The notes under the pieces were generated by a model. The model was not told where the DNA came from, ran no database searches, and saw only the letters and a list, made by a program, of their open reading frames with translations. The position numbers were made by a program, and so were the translations under genes. Positions 1-8,583 of a stretch of 17,082 nt of DNA are shown one piece after another; the first letter of the stretch is position 1, and each line of letters begins with the position of its first letter. Location: the NCBI GenBank assembly GCA_028869395.1, contig JAGWSE010000389.1:1-17082 (forward strand), read 5' to 3'. Origin of the DNA: Alphaproteobacteria bacterium. Lineage in GTDB: Bacteria > Pseudomonadota > Alphaproteobacteria > Caulobacterales > Caulobacteraceae.

Positions 1-1002
1 GCCAAGAAGATGATCGAGGCCGGCGCCTGCGCCATCCAGATCGAAAACCAGGTCTCCGACGAGAAGCAGTGCGGTCACCAGGACGGCAAGGTCACGGTCC
101 CGCACGAGGACTTCATCCAGAAGCTGCGGGCCATCCGCTACGCCTTCCTGGAGCTCGGCGTCGACAACGGGATCATCGTGGCGCGCACCGACAGCCTGGG
201 CGCGGGCCTGACCAAGCAGATCGCCTTCTCCAAGGAGCCGGGCGACCTGGGCGACAAGTACAACAGCTTCCTCGACTGCGACGAGGTCACGGCCGCCGAC
301 CTGAAGAACGGCGACGTGGTCATCGAGCGCGGCGGCAAGCTGCTGCGGCCGAAGCGCCTGCCCTCCAACCTTTTCCAGTTCCGCCCCGGCACCGGCGAGG
401 ACCGCTGCGTCCTGGACTGCATCACGGCGCTGGAGAACGGGGCCGACCTGCTCTGGATCGAGACCGAGAAGCCGCACGTCGAGCAGATCGCCGGCATGAT
501 GGACCGCATCCGCGCGGTGCGCCCGGAGGCCAAGCTCGCCTACAACAACTCGCCCTCGTTCAACTGGACGCTCAACTTCCGCCAGCAGGTCTACGACGCC
601 TGGGCCAAGGCCGGTAAGGACGTCTCGGCTTACGACCGCGCGGGCCTGATGAGCGCCGAATACGACAGCTCGGCTCTCGCTCTCGAAGCCGACGAGAGGA
701 TCCGCACATTCCAGGCGGACGCGGCGAAGCGCGCGGGCATCTTCCACCACCTGATCACGCTGCCGACCTACCACACGGCCGCGCTCAGCACCGACAACCT
801 GGCCCGCGAGTATTTCGGCGCCCAGGGGATGCTGGGCTACGTCCTGGGCGTGCAGCGCCAGGAGATCCGCCAGGGCATCGCCTGCGTGAAGCACCAGAAC
901 ATGTCCGGCTCGGACATCGGCGACGACCACAAGGAATACTTCGCGGGCGAAGCCGCCCTGAAGGCGGCCGGCGCGCACAACACCATGAACCAGTTCGCCT
1001 AA
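1..1002 (+). CDS. aceA: isocitrate lyase, 5'-truncated by window edge
   Basis: Isocitrate lyase cleaves isocitrate to glyoxylate and succinate, the first step of the cytosolic glyoxylate shunt. The frame is open from base 1, so the visible 333 residues are the C-terminal part of a longer protein. Near the start is IENQVSDEKQCGHQDGKV, holding the family's active-site K-x-C-G-H segment (Cys at visible residue 24). Further on are the NNSPSFNW block and the tail GSDIGDDHKEYFAGEAALKAA. From memory of the family, KQCGHQDGK with these flanks matches the long (about 530 aa) Pseudomonas aeruginosa-type enzyme rather than the 434-aa E. coli type with KKCGH. It is followed within 10 bp by a small DUF4170-like gene and then by aceB, the next pathway step. 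The identity is very secure; the start lies outside the window. Confidence 0.97.
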   Translation, partial: AKKMIEAGACAIQIENQVSDEKQCGHQDGKVTVPHEDFIQKLRAIRYAFLELGVDNGIIVARTDSLGAGLTKQIAFSKEPGDLGDKYNSFLDCDEVTAADLKNGDVVIERGGKLLRPKRLPSNLFQFRPGTGEDRCVLDCITALENGADLLWIETEKPHVEQIAGMMDRIRAVRPEAKLAYNNSPSFNWTLNFRQQVYDAWAKAGKDVSAYDRAGLMSAEYDSSALALEADERIRTFQADAAKRAGIFHHLITLPTYHTAALSTDNLAREYFGAQGMLGYVLGVQRQEIRQGIACVKHQNMSGSDIGDDHKEYFAGEAALKAAGAHNTMNQFA

Positions 1003-1012
1003 GGCAGATCGG

Positions 1013-1228
1013 GTGAATGAGATGACCACGGAACGCTTCTGGGTGGTCGGCGGCGAGTACAGCTGCCTGGAGTTCAAGGCGCTGAAAAACGGCGCGCCCC
1101 AGGTGATGGGCCCCTACGGCACGCGCGAGGAGGCCCGCGAGGCGTGGCGGCGGATTTCGGACCAGACGCGCAGCTGCGCCACGGCCCGCTACGCCATCGC
1201 CACAGAGCAGCTCGTCCTGCCCAACTGA
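1013..1228 (+). CDS. small DUF4170-like conserved protein
   Basis: This 71-aa soluble protein opens with FWVVGGEYSCLEF and has a middle segment resembling GPYGTREEAREAWRR. That pattern is typical of short alphaproteobacterial proteins of the DUF4170 type, whose function is unknown. It has no membrane segment or signal peptide. The gene lies 10 bp after aceA and before a strong terminator, so it is probably co-transcribed with aceA as the last gene of that unit. I use the GTG at 1013 because AAGG lies about 8 bp upstream of it. An ATG at 1022 would remove three residues and is equally possible. A role tied to the glyoxylate shunt is suggested only by position. Confidence 0.8.
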   Translation: MNEMTTERFWVVGGEYSCLEFKALKNGAPQVMGPYGTREEAREAWRRISDQTRSCATARYAIATEQLVLPN

Positions 1229-1244
1229 GTTCGCCAACTCTCAA

Positions 1245-1282
1245 GGCCCTTGCCCTTCGGGGCGGGGGCCCCTTTTCTTTTT
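1245..1282 (+). terminator. intrinsic terminator after the aceA-DUF4170 unit
   Basis: An 11-bp stem with no mismatch (two G-U pairs) is formed by 1245-1255 and 1260-1270, closed by a UUCG tetraloop at 1256-1259. A U-rich run follows at 1271-1282 (CCTTTTCTTTTT). It begins 17 bp after the stop of the small gene and ends only 37 bp before the aceB start codon. Full termination here would separate aceB from the aceA transcript. Confidence 0.9.
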
Positions 1283-1318
1283 CCGACCGTTGAGCCCCTA
1301 GAGCTCGGAGTATCCGCC

Positions 1319-2923
<1,605 letters not shown>

Positions 2924-2933
2924 CGGTCCGCGC

Positions 2934-4376
2934 CTAGGACTGGATCAGCACCGTCTTGACGTTGACGAATTCGTGGATGCCGAACTCCGAGCATTCGCGG
3001 CCGTAGCCGGAGTCCTTCACGCCGCCGAACGGCAGGCGCGGGTCGGAGCGGACCGGCGCATTGACGAAGCTCATGCCGGCCTCCAGTTCCTCGGCCGCGA
3101 TCCGCTCGCCGCGCGCCAGGTCGGACGTCAGGACGCCGGAACCCAGCCCGAAGCGTGAGGCGTTGGCGACCTCGATCGCCTCGGCCTCGCCGTGGGCCTC
3201 GATAACGGCCGCGACCGGACCGAAGACCTCCTCCTCGTAGGCGGCCATGCCCGGCTTCACGCCGCCCAGCACGGTCGCCGGATACCAGGCCCCCGGCCGG
3301 CCCGGGACTTCGCCACCGGTCAGCAGGCGCGCGCCCGCCGCGACGCTGCGCTTCACCTGGTCATGGATGTCGTCGCGCGCCTTCACGCTCTGCATCGGGC
3401 CGAGCCGGGTCGCGGCGTCGCGCGGATCGCCCATGCCGTAGGCCTGCATCTTCGTCACCAGAGCGCGTTCGAAGGCTTCACGCACCTCCGGGACCACGAT
3501 GAACCGCTTGCCGCCGATGCAGCTTTGGCCGCCGTTGACCATGCGCGCGGCGGCGGCGACCTCGGCGGCCTTGTCAACGTCAGCGTCGCCCAGAACCAGG
3601 TAGGCGTCGGAGCCGCCGAGCTCGAGCACGGTCTTCTTCAGCACGCCGCCGGCGGCCTGGGCGACCTGCCGGCCGGCCTCCACGCTGCCGGTGAGTGTCA
3701 CCGCGGCGATGGCGTCATCCTCGATCAATGGCCGGGTCTCGCGGCCGGGCACGAGCACCGTGCGGAACAGGTTCTCCGGGAACCCCGCCTCGCGGAACAC
3801 GTCCTCGATGGCGAGGGCGCAGCCGGGCACGTTCGAGGCGTGCTTCAGCACCGCCGCGTTGCCGGCCATGAGGGTCGGGGCGGCGAAGCGGAAGACCTGC
3901 CAGAACGGGAAGTTCCACGGCATCACGGCCAGCACCACGCCCAGCGGATTGAAGGTCACGAAGGCCTTCGGCCCACCCATGTCCATCGGGCGGCGCGCCA
4001 GGAACCGTTCGGCGTGGTCGGCGAAATAGTCGCAGTTCGTGGCGCACTTCTCGACTTCGGCCAGGCCTTCGGCGCGGACCTTGCCCATCTCGACGGTCAT
4101 CAGGTCGGCGAACTCGTCCTTCCGTCGCCGAAGCGTCGCGGCCGCCGCGCGCATCAGGCGCGCCCGCTCGTCGAACGCGGTGCGTCGCCACGCCGTCCAG
4201 GCCTGGTGGACGCTGCGCGCGATGGAGAGCGCCTCCTCGCGCGTGTGACCCCGGTAGGTGCGCCCGGGCCCGCCGGTCGCCGGGTCGAAGGTCCTGAGGA
4301 TCGGCCGCCCAGTGGACGCCTCGCCCGCTTCGCGGGATTGCGACTGGTCGCGTTCAGGAGAGATGAGCTCGTCCAT
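2934..4376 (-). CDS. NAD(P)-dependent succinate-semialdehyde dehydrogenase-like aldehyde dehydrogenase (Sad/YneI type)
   Basis: This 480-aa enzyme belongs to the aldehyde dehydrogenase superfamily and probably oxidises succinate semialdehyde or a related small aldehyde to the acid in the cytosol. PWNFPFWQVFRF holds the conserved Asn154, VLELGGSDAYLVL the general base Glu252, and NGGQSCIGGKRF the catalytic Cys286. The C-terminal block RLPFGGVKDSGYGRE is also typical. The overall pattern (PLGVVLAVMPWNFPFWQV, LKHASNVPGCA) resembles E. coli Sad (YneI, 462 aa) as I recall it, more than GabD. The ATG at 4376 is preceded at 7 bp by GGGAG (4384-4388); an in-frame start at 4430 would add 18 basic, poorly conserved residues. 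The exact substrate is uncertain. If succinate is the product, it joins the TCA/glyoxylate cycle encoded next door. Confidence 0.9.
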   Translation of the reverse strand: MDELISPERDQSQSREAGEASTGRPILRTFDPATGGPGRTYRGHTREEALSIARSVHQAWTAWRRTAFDERARLMRAAAATLRRRKDEFADLMTVEMGKVRAEGLAEVEKCATNCDYFADHAERFLARRPMDMGGPKAFVTFNPLGVVLAVMPWNFPFWQVFRFAAPTLMAGNAAVLKHASNVPGCALAIEDVFREAGFPENLFRTVLVPGRETRPLIEDDAIAAVTLTGSVEAGRQVAQAAGGVLKKTVLELGGSDAYLVLGDADVDKAAEVAAAARMVNGGQSCIGGKRFIVVPEVREAFERALVTKMQAYGMGDPRDAATRLGPMQSVKARDDIHDQVKRSVAAGARLLTGGEVPGRPGAWYPATVLGGVKPGMAAYEEEVFGPVAAVIEAHGEAEAIEVANASRFGLGSGVLTSDLARGERIAAEELEAGMSFVNAPVRSDPRLPFGGVKDSGYGRECSEFGIHEFVNVKTVLIQS

Positions 4377-4535
4377 GGCGGGACTCCCGGTTCTCGAAAG
4401 CACGGGCCTCGAACCCACGGCCGCACGCACAGTTCCTCCGCATGCGCCCGCCGGTTGCGTTCACTCGTTGGTCACGCTCACGGTCCGTTATGGGCCACGG
4501 GCTGCTCCAAGAAAATTCGTACAGTTGCGTCCTGA

Positions 4536-4943
4536 CGACATCGTCAACGGACCAACCCGGATTCCAGCACCAGCTACACCGCCCCCACCAGCGGGACCTA
4601 CCACATCGGGGCGGTCACCTTCGCCGACGGCTATGCGGGCTCCTACCGCCTGGGGGACATGCAGACGGCGGCGACGGCGGGGCGGGGCGGGGCGGGGCGG
4701 GCGACGACACCATCCAGGCGGGCTCCGGCCCGGCACCTTCCACACCTTCTCCGGCGCGGGCCAGGACATCGTCTACGTCTTCGATCCGCCAAGGACGACT
4801 ACGTCCAGCTGGACCCGGGCGCCGCCTACAACCTCATCCGGGCCGGCGCCGACACTGCCGTCGACATGGAAAAGGGCGACGAGATCATCCTGAAAAACGT
4901 GACGCTCTCCCGCCTTCCCGCGGCCTGGATCTTCGACGGATAA
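4536..4943 (+). pseudogene. remnant of an RTX-type calcium-binding secreted protein, C-terminal part, frameshifted
   Basis: Three reading frames, used in order, together give the end of a Caulobacteraceae-like RTX protein. From 4536 the first frame reads NPDSSTSYTAPTSGTYHIG and FADGYAGSYRLGD, like a bacterial pre-peptidase C-terminal beta-sandwich. At about 4700 the frame changes to GAGDDTIQAGSG, an RTX nonapeptide. At about 4732 it changes to GTFHTFSGAGQDIVYVFD. At about 4791 it changes to DDYVQLDPGAAYNLIRAGAD and ends with LPAAWIFDG and a stop at 4941-4943. Each junction is explained by loss of one base in a G/C run. A stop at 4533-4535 closes the first frame upstream and no start is visible, so the 5' end is missing as well. 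Intact relatives are secreted by type I systems. It is either a true relic or partly an assembly-error artefact. Confidence 0.75.
4678..4702 (+). repeat. CGGGG tandem repeat, potential G-quadruplex
   Basis: Four perfect CGGGG units run from 4678 to 4697, followed by CGGGC. The plus strand therefore has four GGGG runs and one GGG run separated by single C residues, which fits an intramolecular G-quadruplex with 1-nt loops. The repeat lies exactly where the first frame change of the RTX remnant occurs. Pentanucleotide repeats are prone to slipped-strand length change. Confidence 0.8.
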
Positions 4944-4950
4944 CGGGACC

Positions 4951-4969
4951 TCCGGCCGTTCGGGCCGGA
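4951..4969 (+). terminator. hairpin after the RTX remnant, possible terminator
   Basis: A perfect 7-bp inverted repeat (TCCGGCC at 4951-4957, GGCCGGA at 4963-4969) encloses a 5-base loop, 7 bp after the remnant's stop codon. Its position is right for a terminator, but no T-run follows, so it is only a weak candidate. Confidence 0.35.
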
Positions 4970-5430
4970 AGAGGATGGTGCGGCATCGCCGATACGAACG
5001 GCTGACCCGTGGATCACTAGGTTTCGCTGGCGGATGCGAGTTGGATTTAGGCCGACGCCGTATCGGGTGGGTGATGGCGGCCCGGCAATCCGAACCTGAA
5101 ACCGACGCCAGCTGTGCGCCACTTGGCCGCGCGCCGCTTTGACCGATCGGACAACGGCCGCAACTTTATCCCGGGCGGGACGATGTCGCACCGTCAGCAG
5201 CCAAGCAAGGGCGCGAGTTTGCAGCGCGTTCGCACCCCCGTAAGCGCCCTGACCGTCGCAGATGTGGACGGCGTCCGCCGGCGCTCCGCTGAACAAGGCC
5301 CAAGCGGGCCACCCGATCGTCGCTAGGCCCTTCTACGAGAATCCAGCAGGCTCGACGCGCATCTGCTGCTGGATACTCAGCGGAAGATGCGACTGCTCGC
5401 GCTGTAACTTCGGCCGCGGCGTGCGGCGCA
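4970..5430. other. no recognisable gene
   Basis: About 460 bp lie between the RTX remnant and the end of the fic gene. Open frames on both strands are short, and their translations are rich in Arg, Pro and Ala with no motif I recognise. A small perfect palindrome (GGCCC-AAGC-GGGCC, 5297-5310) is present without a T-run. The stretch is most simply non-coding or decayed DNA. Confidence 0.5.
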
Positions 5431-6600
5431 TCACACCGTCTCGATCTTCGAGGTCTTCACGGGCTCGCTCACCTCTTCCCCGGGCTCGGACACGCGGAGG
5501 AAGAGCTCAATCAACGGGGTGTTGATGTAGTAGTTATTGCGCCCCTGCTGGTGCTTCTCGACGAATCCCGCCGCCGCAAGCTGGTCGAGATACTTGGACG
5601 CCGTCTGGCGGGTGACGCCCAGGTCCTGCTGAAGGAACTCGATCCGCGTATAGGGGTGCCGGAACAGGTTGTTCAGGAGGTCCTGAGAATATCGGATCGT
5701 GGGGTGATCGCGAAGACGGCGCTTGTAGTCCGCCATCAGCACTCGCATGCCCTCGACGATCGCGAGGGTCTCGCGCGAGGTGGTTGAGACCGCCCCCAGC
5801 ATATAGAGCAGCCACGCCTCCCACGAGCCATCGTCACGCACCGCCTGCAGGAGCCGGTAGTAATCGCTCTTATGGCTGGTGATGTAGCGGCTCAGGTAGA
5901 GGATCGGGATTTCGAGGAGCCCGGTCCGGGTCAGGTAGAGCACATTGATAATGCGGCCGATCCGTCCGTTCCCGTCGGAGAAGGGGTGGATGCTCTCGAA
6001 CTGGTGGTGGATGATCGCCATCTTCACGAGCGGGTCGAGATCGGACGCCTGGTCGTCGTTTATGAAGCGCTCGAGCGCCGTCATGTACGCTCGGATCTGT
6101 TCGTGGTCCTGCGGCGGGACGTAGACGAGCGTCCCCGTCCGGTCGTTCTTGAGCGCGGTCCCGGGCGTCGCGCGGAAGCCTTCCTCTGTCCGCTTCAGGA
6201 CGTGGAACATGTCGATGATGGCGTTGCAGGTCAGCAGCCCCTGGTTTTGCTGGAGGCTGTCGAAGCCGCGTTTCAGGGCGTCCCGGTAGTTCTCGACTTC
6301 CTTGGCTGCGGGCGAACCAGGGCCGTCGAGGAACAGGCTCGCCTGGAAGAGCTCGTCCTGGGTGGTGACGATGTTCTCGATCTCGGAACTAGCCTTCGCC
6401 TCCTGGAGCGCCAGCGTATCGATCAGGATCGCCTGGTTTGGGATCGCCGCCGCCCGGCCCTTGAGTTCCGCGAGATGGCGGTGCGCGCGCGAAAGTTCGC
6501 GCAGAACGGCGGGCGTCTCGATTTCGCCCTTCGGCGGAAGCGCGGGAATTTTGTAAGTTGGCTTTAACACGTCGGGAATCGCATGTTCGATTTTTCCCAA
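5431..6600 (-). CDS. Fic-domain AMPylase-like protein, class II, with C-terminal winged helix
   Basis: Fic enzymes usually transfer AMP to hydroxyl side chains of target proteins. The core motif HPFSDGNGRIGR is complete, with catalytic His205. SSEIEN (residues 71-76) N-terminal to the core matches the inhibitory motif [ST]xxxE[GN], with Glu75 predicted to block the ATP site, which marks a class II, self-inhibited Fic protein. The C-terminal part (LLNNLFRHPYTRIEF, LGVTRQTASKYLDQLAAAGF) is a winged helix-turn-helix. The length and order match Shewanella SoFic (about 370 aa). The start is unclear. I use the in-frame TTG at 6600 (389 aa); a GTG at 6570 gives 379 aa. Neither has a clear ribosome site. 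The open frame continues upstream to 6891 but that part does not look like Fic. No separate antitoxin gene is evident, as expected for class II. Confidence 0.88.
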   Translation of the reverse strand: MGKIEHAIPDVLKPTYKIPALPPKGEIETPAVLRELSRAHRHLAELKGRAAAIPNQAILIDTLALQEAKASSEIENIVTTQDELFQASLFLDGPGSPAAKEVENYRDALKRGFDSLQQNQGLLTCNAIIDMFHVLKRTEEGFRATPGTALKNDRTGTLVYVPPQDHEQIRAYMTALERFINDDQASDLDPLVKMAIIHHQFESIHPFSDGNGRIGRIINVLYLTRTGLLEIPILYLSRYITSHKSDYYRLLQAVRDDGSWEAWLLYMLGAVSTTSRETLAIVEGMRVLMADYKRRLRDHPTIRYSQDLLNNLFRHPYTRIEFLQQDLGVTRQTASKYLDQLAAAGFVEKHQQGRNNYYINTPLIELFLRVSEPGEEVSEPVKTSKIETV

Positions 6601-6631
6601 CTTTTTAACACGACGAATCGAACCTGTTAAA
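6563..6631 (-). promoter_or_regulatory. two tandem TTTAACA-N14-TGTT dyads, putative operator upstream of or overlapping the fic start
   Basis: The dyad at 6604-6631 has perfect arms TTTAACA and TGTTAAA, 14 bp apart. The dyad at 6563-6590 has TTTAACA and TGTTCGA (two mismatches), also 14 bp apart. On the plus strand the two copies share TTTAACACG followed one base later by CG. Their start-to-start distance is 41 bp, close to four helical turns, as expected for paired binding on one DNA face. They sit in an AT-richer patch at the fic start. I infer an operator; the binder is unknown, and autoregulation by the Fic winged helix is one option. Confidence 0.45.
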
Positions 6632-7036
6632 CCAAGCGATATCTCCGATATCCAAATTCCAAGAACGTTCGCATTTCTCGAAGGTGGGAATTCAGAAGGC
6701 GTTATCGGGAAAGCCGATGCCAATCCGAGCTTTTGGGAACCAGAAGAACGAGATGGCGCTGAACGGGCCGTTCGAGGAGACGGTGAACATCCCCGCGCGC
6801 TACGAAGGGCGATGCTGCGACTACCTCTGCGGCCCGCGCAGGTAGGTTCAGCGGAGGCTAGGGAGGTCCTGGAAGATGCGCGGCGGCGCATCCGGGCCGA
6901 TCCAGCCGATCAGCCGGCGGCTTCTGTTCAACTCCAGGCCCGTGGCCAACTAGAACCACAGACCATGCATTGACGGGAATTTTCGTTCGCAGCTCTCGGG
7001 GCTTAACTCGACCAGCGCAGAGCTTGCGTACGCCGC
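6632..7036. other. AT-richer patch and coding-like scraps between dmeF and fic
   Basis: The first 100 bp are clearly less GC-rich than the surroundings and include the partial palindrome GATATC-TCC-GATATC at 6639-6653. On the plus strand, short frames at 6717-6845 (42 aa, includes NGPFEETVNIPARYEG) and 6812-6973 (53 aa, includes AREVLEDARRRIRADPAD) overlap in different frames and could be one frameshifted gene fragment. I do not recognise the product and do not annotate either as a gene. No clear terminator for dmeF is visible here. Confidence 0.4.
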
Positions 7037-8305
7037 TCACGCGCGGAGTTGCTGGACCTCGACGGTCAGGTGCGAGAGCGACGGCAGTCGGCCCAGCCGG
7101 CGCTTGTAGAAGTCCGCCTGGCGCGACGTGTCGGTCGCGACCTCGACGATGGCGGCCAGGTGCCCGGGCCCGACCCGCCACAGGTGCAGATCGCACACGC
7201 GGTCCCCCTGCGCCTCAACGGTCCGCCGGATCGTCTCTGAAAGCCTTCCATCGGGGTTCATGTCGAGCAGGATCGAGCCAGTGTCGCGGATCAGGGCGAC
7301 CGACCAGCTCGCGATCACGCAAGCGCCGACGATGCCGGCCAGGGGATCCATCCACATCCAGCCGAACAGCTTCGCGAGGACCAGGCCTGCGATGACCAGC
7401 ACCGACACGGCCGCGTCGGCCATCACGTGGACGATGGCGGCGCGCATGTTGTTGTCACGGCCGTGCGCGCCGTGGGCGTGTTCCTCGAACACGAGCGCAT
7501 GGCGTTCTCCCCCCACGGCGAGGTGCGCGACGAAGGCGTGCGGCTCCGGGATCTCCTCGGCGCTTTCGAGGTAGTCGCCGAAGTTGAGGAAGGAAAACCG
7601 CATCCGCTCGCCCTCGGGACGGACGGTCTCCAGCTCGACACCTTCCGGGTCCAGAACAGCCCCGTCATCGCGCCGAAGGCGGAACCTCGGCGGGACGCCC
7701 TCCTCGAAGATGCTGAGGGTCAGTGCGCCCCACTTCGTGAGCACCTCCTGCGCCTCCTCGTGGTCGTGGGCGTGATCATCGCCGTGCTCATGTCCATGTG
7801 AGTGACCATGCGAGTGGCCGTGATGGTGATCGTGCCCACCTGCGCTCAGGAGCCAGGCGCTGGCGACGTTCACGGCGAGCCCGAGCGCAGCGATCGGGAT
7901 CGCTTCGTTGAAGTGGATCGGGACCGGGTGGAACAGCCTGCGGACGGCCTCGTACCCGATCAGGAGGGCGATCATTGCGAGTACGATCGCGCTGGTGAAT
8001 CCGGCGAGATCGCCCAGCTTGCCCGTCCCGAAGCTGAAGCGCGGATCGCGGGCGTGCTTGCGGGAGAAGGTATAGGCCATCGCCGCCAGTAACAGCGCCC
8101 CGGCGTGGGTCGACATGTGGAGGCCGTCGGCGACCAGCGCGATCGAGCCGAACAGCGCGCCGCCGACGATCTCGCCCACCATCATCAGACCGCACAGGAC
8201 AATCACGGCCCAGGCGCGGCGCTCGTTGGCCTGGTGCTCGGCGGCCAGAAACACGTGCTCGTGGCCGAATTCGGCGATGGTCTCTGCTGCCACGTCAGGC
8301 CTCAC
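7037..8305 (-). CDS. dmeF: DmeF-like cation diffusion facilitator, Co2+/Ni2+ efflux, with extra loop domain
   Basis: This 422-aa inner-membrane transporter probably exports Co2+ or Ni2+ in exchange for protons. Predicted membrane segments lie near residues 31-51, 54-79, 98-119, 134-155, 287-311 and 318-340. Segment 2 carries ADGLHMSTHAG and segment 5 VHVMADAAVSV, the CDF metal-site positions with the His-rich variant seen in DmeF. A His-rich loop (158-182) follows segment 4. Residues 350-422 form the cytoplasmic CDF domain (DLHLWRVGPGHLAAIVEV). Between the His loop and segment 5, residues about 189-280 form an additional beta-rich domain containing EEGVPPRFRL and EIPEPHAF. The GTG start overlaps the stop of dmeR by 4 bp (GTGA), so the two genes are coupled. 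Zn2+ or Fe2+ cannot be excluded, but the regulator partner favours Ni/Co. Confidence 0.92.
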   Translation of the reverse strand: MRPDVAAETIAEFGHEHVFLAAEHQANERRAWAVIVLCGLMMVGEIVGGALFGSIALVADGLHMSTHAGALLLAAMAYTFSRKHARDPRFSFGTGKLGDLAGFTSAIVLAMIALLIGYEAVRRLFHPVPIHFNEAIPIAALGLAVNVASAWLLSAGGHDHHHGHSHGHSHGHEHGDDHAHDHEEAQEVLTKWGALTLSIFEEGVPPRFRLRRDDGAVLDPEGVELETVRPEGERMRFSFLNFGDYLESAEEIPEPHAFVAHLAVGGERHALVFEEHAHGAHGRDNNMRAAIVHVMADAAVSVLVIAGLVLAKLFGWMWMDPLAGIVGACVIASWSVALIRDTGSILLDMNPDGRLSETIRRTVEAQGDRVCDLHLWRVGPGHLAAIVEVATDTSRQADFYKRRLGRLPSLSHLTVEVQQLRA

Positions 8306-8577
8306 TTCAGATAGGTCCTAATGACCGACATAAGGTCGCCGGCCGCCGCGGCGTCGAGGGCGCCCGGGTGCTTCTCGGGGTCGACCAGATGGGTGTGGAT
8401 GTGGTCCTCGACCACCTCGCCCATCAGCCCGGCAAGCGCGCCTCGCACGCCTGCGATCTGGTGCATGACGGTCTCGCAACCCGCCTCGGTCTCGAGAGCC
8501 CGTTCCAGGGCCTCGACCTGGCCGCGGATGCGCCTGACGCGCGCGATCAAGCGCTCTTTGTCCCGGACAGTATGCAT
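8302..8577 (-). CDS. dmeR: RcnR/CsoR-family metal-responsive repressor (DmeR-like)
   Basis: This 91-aa all-helical repressor probably releases its operator when it binds Ni2+ or Co2+. The N-terminal helix carries RVRRIRGQVEALERAL, followed by the conserved IAGVRGALAGLM. His2, Cys34, His59 and His63 match in order the Ni/Co ligands of E. coli RcnR (His3, Cys35, His60, His64). Formaldehyde-sensing FrmR lacks the last His, which favours metal sensing. The paired arrangement equals the dmeRF operon known from Rhizobium leguminosarum. The ATG at 8577 retains the ligand His2. It has no ribosome-binding site, and the predicted transcription start falls almost on the ATG, so the mRNA may be leaderless. 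A perfect dyad lies 10 bp upstream of the start codon. Confidence 0.93.
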   Translation of the reverse strand: MHTVRDKERLIARVRRIRGQVEALERALETEAGCETVMHQIAGVRGALAGLMGEVVEDHIHTHLVDPEKHPGALDAAAAGDLMSVIRTYLK

Positions 8578-8583
8578 ACGTGC

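Noticed and set aside
4404..4420. Sequence resembling a tRNA T-arm (minus strand GGGTTCGAG) near the dehydrogenase start
   Set aside because: No anticodon arm, D-arm or acceptor stem could be found around it, so it is not a tRNA gene. It could be a tRNA-derived attachment remnant, but nothing else supports that.
3192..4535. 447-aa open frame antisense to the dehydrogenase
   Set aside because: It is rich in His, Arg, Ala and Gly, has no domain, and is explained by the codon bias of the real gene on the other strand.
4826..5296. 156-aa minus-strand open frame
   Set aside because: It overlaps the end of the RTX remnant, has Arg/Pro/Ala-rich low-information sequence and no recognisable motif.
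5297..5310. Short palindrome GGCCC-AAGC-GGGCC
   Set aside because: Only 5 bp of stem and no T-run; expected by chance in GC-rich DNA.
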